Source of the DNA: Bacteroidales bacterium
Lineage (GTDB): Bacteria; Bacteroidota; Bacteroidia; Bacteroidales; Bacteroidaceae
Direction of reading: 5' to 3'
Length of the DNA stretch: 19,704 nt
Assembly (NCBI GenBank): GCA_004555425.1
Contig: SFID01000030.1
Location: 1-19,704, forward strand
The translations under genes were made by a program, and so were the position numbers. Positions 16,613 through 19,704 of this stretch are shown here, one piece after another (position 1 is the first letter of the stretch; each line of letters opens with the position of its first letter). Below the pieces are notes generated by a model. That model made no database searches, was not told the DNA's origin, and worked only from the letters and a program-made list of their open reading frames with translations.

Positions 16613-18634
16613 TTGATAGACCAATCCACCATAGCCCGCATCCTCGACGCAGCCGACATTGTTGATGTCGTCAAGGAATTTGTGACCCTGCGCAAGGCGG
16701 GTGTCAACTATAAGGGCCTGTGCCCTTTCCACGACGAGAAGACCCCCAGTTTCGTGGTCTCCCCGTCCAAGCAGTTGTGCAAGTGCTTCTCCTGCGGCAA
16801 GGGCGGCAACGTGGTCCATTTCATCATGGAGCACGAGCAGATGAGCTATCCCGAGGCTCTCAAATGGTTGGCCAAGAAGTATGGTATTGAAATCCAAGAG
16901 CGCGAGCTCACAGACGAGGAGAAAGCGCAGGCCACCGAGCGCGAGAGCCTGTTTGTGCTCAACGAATGGGCGCGCGACTATTTCATTGATCTCCTGCACA
17001 ACCATGTAGATGGCGTGGCCGTGGGTAAAGCCTATTTCCGCCAGCGCGGTTTTCGCGACGACATTATCCGCAAGTTCCAGCTTGGCTATTGCCTCCCCGA
17101 CCGCGATGCGATGGCGCGCACAGCCATCGCCAAGGGCTACCGCCCCGAGTTTCTCGAAAAGACCGGCCTCTGCTACAAGACAGACGATGGTCGCCTCCTC
17201 GATCGCTATTATGGCCGCGTCATCTTCCCCGTCCATACCGTTTCGGGCAAGGTGGTGGCATTCGGCGGACGTATTCTCTCCAGCGACAAGAAACTGGCCA
17301 AATACGTCAATTCTCCCGAGTCGAGTATCTACCACAAGAGTAACGAACTCTACGGCCTTTACTTTGCCAAGGGAGCCATCGTCAAGCACAATCGCTGTTA
17401 CCTCGTCGAAGGCTACACCGACGTGATTTCCATGCACCAGAGCGGCATTGAGAATGTCGTAGCCTCGTCGGGCACCTCGCTCACTGCCGGCCAGATTCGC
17501 CTCATCCACCGCTTCACCGATAATATCACGGTCCTCTACGATGGCGATGCCGCAGGTATCAAGGCCAGCCTCCGAGGTATAGATATGCTCCTGGCCGAGG
17601 GGATGAATATCAGCGTCCTCCTCCTCCCCGATGGCGACGACCCCGATAGTTTTGCCCGCAAGCATAACGCCGAGGAGTATCAGGCATACATAGACAGCCA
17701 CCAGGTCGATTTCATTAAGTTCAAGGTCGACCTCCTGCTACGCGATTGTGCGGGCAATCCCGTCAAGCGTGCCGAACTCATCCAGAGCGTGGTGCAGAGC
17801 ATCGCAGTCATTCCGAGCCCCGTCGTTCGGCAGATGTATATACAAGAGTGTGCATCCATGCTCAGCGTTGACGAGGCCCTGCTCGTTTCCGAGGTCAGCA
17901 AGCTGGTCCGCGAAGGTAGAGCCGTACCTGTTCAGCAGACGGAGAGTGAAGCAAAGTCTGAACAGGAAGGAGGAACCGAACAACAGCCTGCTGCGGAAAG
18001 CGGCACAACGGCTGCTTCTGCCGTCTCCCCCCAAGCCACAGCCTCTTGGCCCACCCAGCCAACAGAAGAGGAGAAACTTCTCATTGCCGCCATCATCCGC
18101 TATGGCGACTTGCTGATGCCAGGCAGCGAACTGCCTCCTTCCGATGAATATCCCGAAGGACTGCCGCCCCTCTCCGTGGCCCAGTATGTGGCCAATGAAC
18201 TCGAGGCCGACGATCTGCATTTCCACCATCCCGTCTGCATGCAGATTCTTGCAGAGGCCGCTGCCATGCCTATCAATGACGAGGGGCAATCTCTGCAACA
18301 ATTCCTCTCGCATCCCCACGCCGAAGTCAGCCGATTGGCTGCCGACCTTGGGCAGGACCGCTACACGCTTTGCCACAGCCAGCAGACCACCTTCGTGCCC
18401 GACCGCGAAAGGCTCTACGACCTCATCCCGCGTTTGATTCACGATTTCAAGAATGCATATCTCCAGAAGGAACTTGACGACCTCCTCCAGCAACTGCGCG
18501 ATCCGCAAGTCACGGCCGACACAACCCGCACCTTGCAAATTATGCAGCGATACAAGGAACTCCACGAGGTGCAAAAGGCTTTTGCCCAATATCTGGGCGA
18601 GCGCGTTGTGAACGTAATCGGAAGAAGGAAATAG
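16613..18634 (+). CDS. dnaG: DNA primase DnaG
   Basis: 673 residues. It makes the RNA primers for lagging-strand synthesis, working with DnaB. The N-terminal CHC2 zinc ribbon has Cys37, His40, Cys58 and Cys61 (LCPFHDEKTPSF, CFSCGKGG). The catalytic core includes NSPESSIYHKSNELYGL and a Toprim fold with Glu266 (LVEGYTD), Asp310 and Asp312 (LYDGDAAG) and the DGDDPDS acidic loop (340-346). A Gln/Glu/Ala/Ser-rich linker at about 441-480 precedes the C-terminal helicase-interaction domain. The start is TTG at 16613, because MIDQSTIARILDAADIVDVV is the family's conserved N-terminus and no in-frame ATG precedes it after the sprA stop. It begins 34 bp after sprA with no terminator between, so co-transcription is plausible. 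Confidence 0.95.
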   Translation: MIDQSTIARILDAADIVDVVKEFVTLRKAGVNYKGLCPFHDEKTPSFVVSPSKQLCKCFSCGKGGNVVHFIMEHEQMSYPEALKWLAKKYGIEIQERELTDEEKAQATERESLFVLNEWARDYFIDLLHNHVDGVAVGKAYFRQRGFRDDIIRKFQLGYCLPDRDAMARTAIAKGYRPEFLEKTGLCYKTDDGRLLDRYYGRVIFPVHTVSGKVVAFGGRILSSDKKLAKYVNSPESSIYHKSNELYGLYFAKGAIVKHNRCYLVEGYTDVISMHQSGIENVVASSGTSLTAGQIRLIHRFTDNITVLYDGDAAGIKASLRGIDMLLAEGMNISVLLLPDGDDPDSFARKHNAEEYQAYIDSHQVDFIKFKVDLLLRDCAGNPVKRAELIQSVVQSIAVIPSPVVRQMYIQECASMLSVDEALLVSEVSKLVREGRAVPVQQTESEAKSEQEGGTEQQPAAESGTTAASAVSPQATASWPTQPTEEEKLLIAAIIRYGDLLMPGSELPPSDEYPEGLPPLSVAQYVANELEADDLHFHHPVCMQILAEAAAMPINDEGQSLQQFLSHPHAEVSRLAADLGQDRYTLCHSQQTTFVPDRERLYDLIPRLIHDFKNAYLQKELDDLLQQLRDPQVTADTTRTLQIMQRYKELHEVQKAFAQYLGERVVNVIGRRK

Positions 18635-18648
18635 CATCCCTTACAATA

Positions 18649-19704
18649 ATGAATTTCTCCCGAACCAATAAACTACTTATCCTGCTCTTTCTGCTAATGC
18701 TGGCTGGCAGCAGTCTGCAACTACGGGCACAGACTATCCTAGAGACAATCACTTTAGACGATGCGCCAATATCCTTTAGTGATTTCTCAAAGATGGGGTC
18801 AGGCTATGCTACAACAATTCAAGGTGCTTTTAGCGCTAGTGATGGAAATTCATATTCGGGTTGGACAAAGGGTAGTGTCAAATACGTTAGTAGCGAAAAC
18901 AAGAAGGTGGCACAATTCGGAACAGCAAATACTGGCTGGCTGAAATCGCCGAAGATTGAGAGCAAATACGGCTTTACCGTAACTGTCACCTATAGCAGCA
19001 CCACTGGTTCTCAACTGAAAATTGGTTCGGAATCAGCGGTTACAGGCCCAAAAGAAGCAACGGCGTCCACGGATGGTATTGGGCTGACCATATCGGCATC
19101 TACTTCATCCATCTCCACCACATTTACTATTACAAATGCTGGCAGTTCATTACTCTACGTCAGCAAGATTACAATCACTCCCAATGCAAGTTCCACAGGC
19201 GGTAGTGAGGGAACGAAGATGCCAGCAGGCATTTCTTTTGCACAGGAATCGTACACCGCAACCTTGGGACAGACTTTCGCATCGCCCGTCCTAATAAATC
19301 CCAATAGTTTAAAAGATATCACCTATACTTCTTCAGATGAGAAGGTCGCCACAGTGGACGTTAGCGGCAACGTCAGCCTAGTTGCCGCTGGTACAACAAC
19401 TATCACAGCAGCATTCGCTGGAAATGACGCCTATGCCGCAGGCTCCACATCCTACACCTTGACGGTGCAGGCTGCCACCACGTTAACAGCCAACACTTTC
19501 TATAAACCAATTACAACAACCGATTCTTTAGTTGACGGCAATATTTGTCTTCTCTACTGCCCAAAAAATAAATTGATGGCCAGTTTTTTCGATCCAGCAA
19601 ATTCTTGGCTCACCTCCTCAAATGAAGTTACACTAGAGAATGGATGCTATACAGGCGAAGTTAATGGCGACAACCTTCCCTATGAGATAACCATCAAGCA
19701 GAAT
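18649..19704 (+). CDS. Secreted Ig-like (BIG2-type) protein, 3' end outside the window
   Basis: ATG at 18649, 15 bp after the dnaG stop codon begins its last base, opens a frame of 352 codons that runs without a stop to the right edge, so the gene is partial. Residues 1-27 are a signal peptide (KLLILLFLLMLAG, probably cut after LRA, before QT). Residues about 30-178 are a Ser/Thr/Gly-rich beta domain ending YVSKITITP, resembling choice-of-anchor/carbohydrate-binding-like modules seen in Prevotella secreted proteins. Residues about 194-276 fit a BIG2 Ig-like domain (ITYTSSDEKVATVDVSGNVSLVAAGTTTITA). A further domain starts at about 280. A T9SS sorting domain may lie at the missing C-terminus. 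The DNA looks more AT-rich than neighbouring genes. Specific function unknown. Confidence 0.85.
   Translation, partial: MNFSRTNKLLILLFLLMLAGSSLQLRAQTILETITLDDAPISFSDFSKMGSGYATTIQGAFSASDGNSYSGWTKGSVKYVSSENKKVAQFGTANTGWLKSPKIESKYGFTVTVTYSSTTGSQLKIGSESAVTGPKEATASTDGIGLTISASTSSISTTFTITNAGSSLLYVSKITITPNASSTGGSEGTKMPAGISFAQESYTATLGQTFASPVLINPNSLKDITYTSSDEKVATVDVSGNVSLVAAGTTTITAAFAGNDAYAAGSTSYTLTVQAATTLTANTFYKPITTTDSLVDGNICLLYCPKNKLMASFFDPANSWLTSSNEVTLENGCYTGEVNGDNLPYEITIKQN

Overview
The window looks like chromosomal DNA of a Bacteroidota, most likely order Bacteroidales and plausibly a Prevotella-type genome. The evidence is a complete SprA/Sov translocon gene (type IX secretion), a stand-alone EF-G paralogue of the Bacteroides EF-G2 kind, PepD and DnaB of Bacteroidales type, Bacteroidota-style promoters (TTTG and TAnnTTTG boxes) and an absence of strong Shine-Dalgarno sequences. 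The genus cannot be fixed from the sequence alone. All seven complete genes, and one gene cut by the right edge, lie on the + strand.

Layout. 1-746 is non-coding and repeat-rich: a 13-bp GC-rich hairpin, four tandem 22-bp dyad repeats, a 196-bp MITE-like element and a promoter. It is followed by EF-G2 (747-2900) and a strong terminator; pepD dipeptidase with its own promoter (3145-4596); a spacer with a long-range inverted repeat; a beta-helix lipoprotein (4746-6224); a spacer with three dyads and a remnant of the MITE-like element; dnaB helicase (GTG start, 6492-8057); a second, inverted MITE-like copy (186 bp); ruvA (8331-8939); sprA (9028-16578); dnaG primase (TTG start, 16613-18634); and the first 352 codons of a secreted Ig-like (BIG2-type) protein running off the right edge.

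Functionally the window mixes housekeeping genes for replication and recombination (dnaB, ruvA, dnaG), translation (EF-G2) and peptide turnover (pepD) with cell-surface genes: the lipoprotein, the SprA outer-membrane channel and a possible secreted cargo. ruvA next to sprA is an arrangement I recall from other Bacteroidota. sprA-dnaG-secreted protein are tightly spaced (34 and 14 bp) and may be co-transcribed.

I found no phage, CRISPR, toxin-antitoxin or defence system, and no RNA gene I can support. The most novel material is intergenic: a palindromic MITE-like family (two full copies and one remnant), the 22-bp dyad array, and the paired dyads upstream of the lipoprotein and dnaB. Among the proteins, the most notable is the EF-G paralogue with altered GTPase residues.
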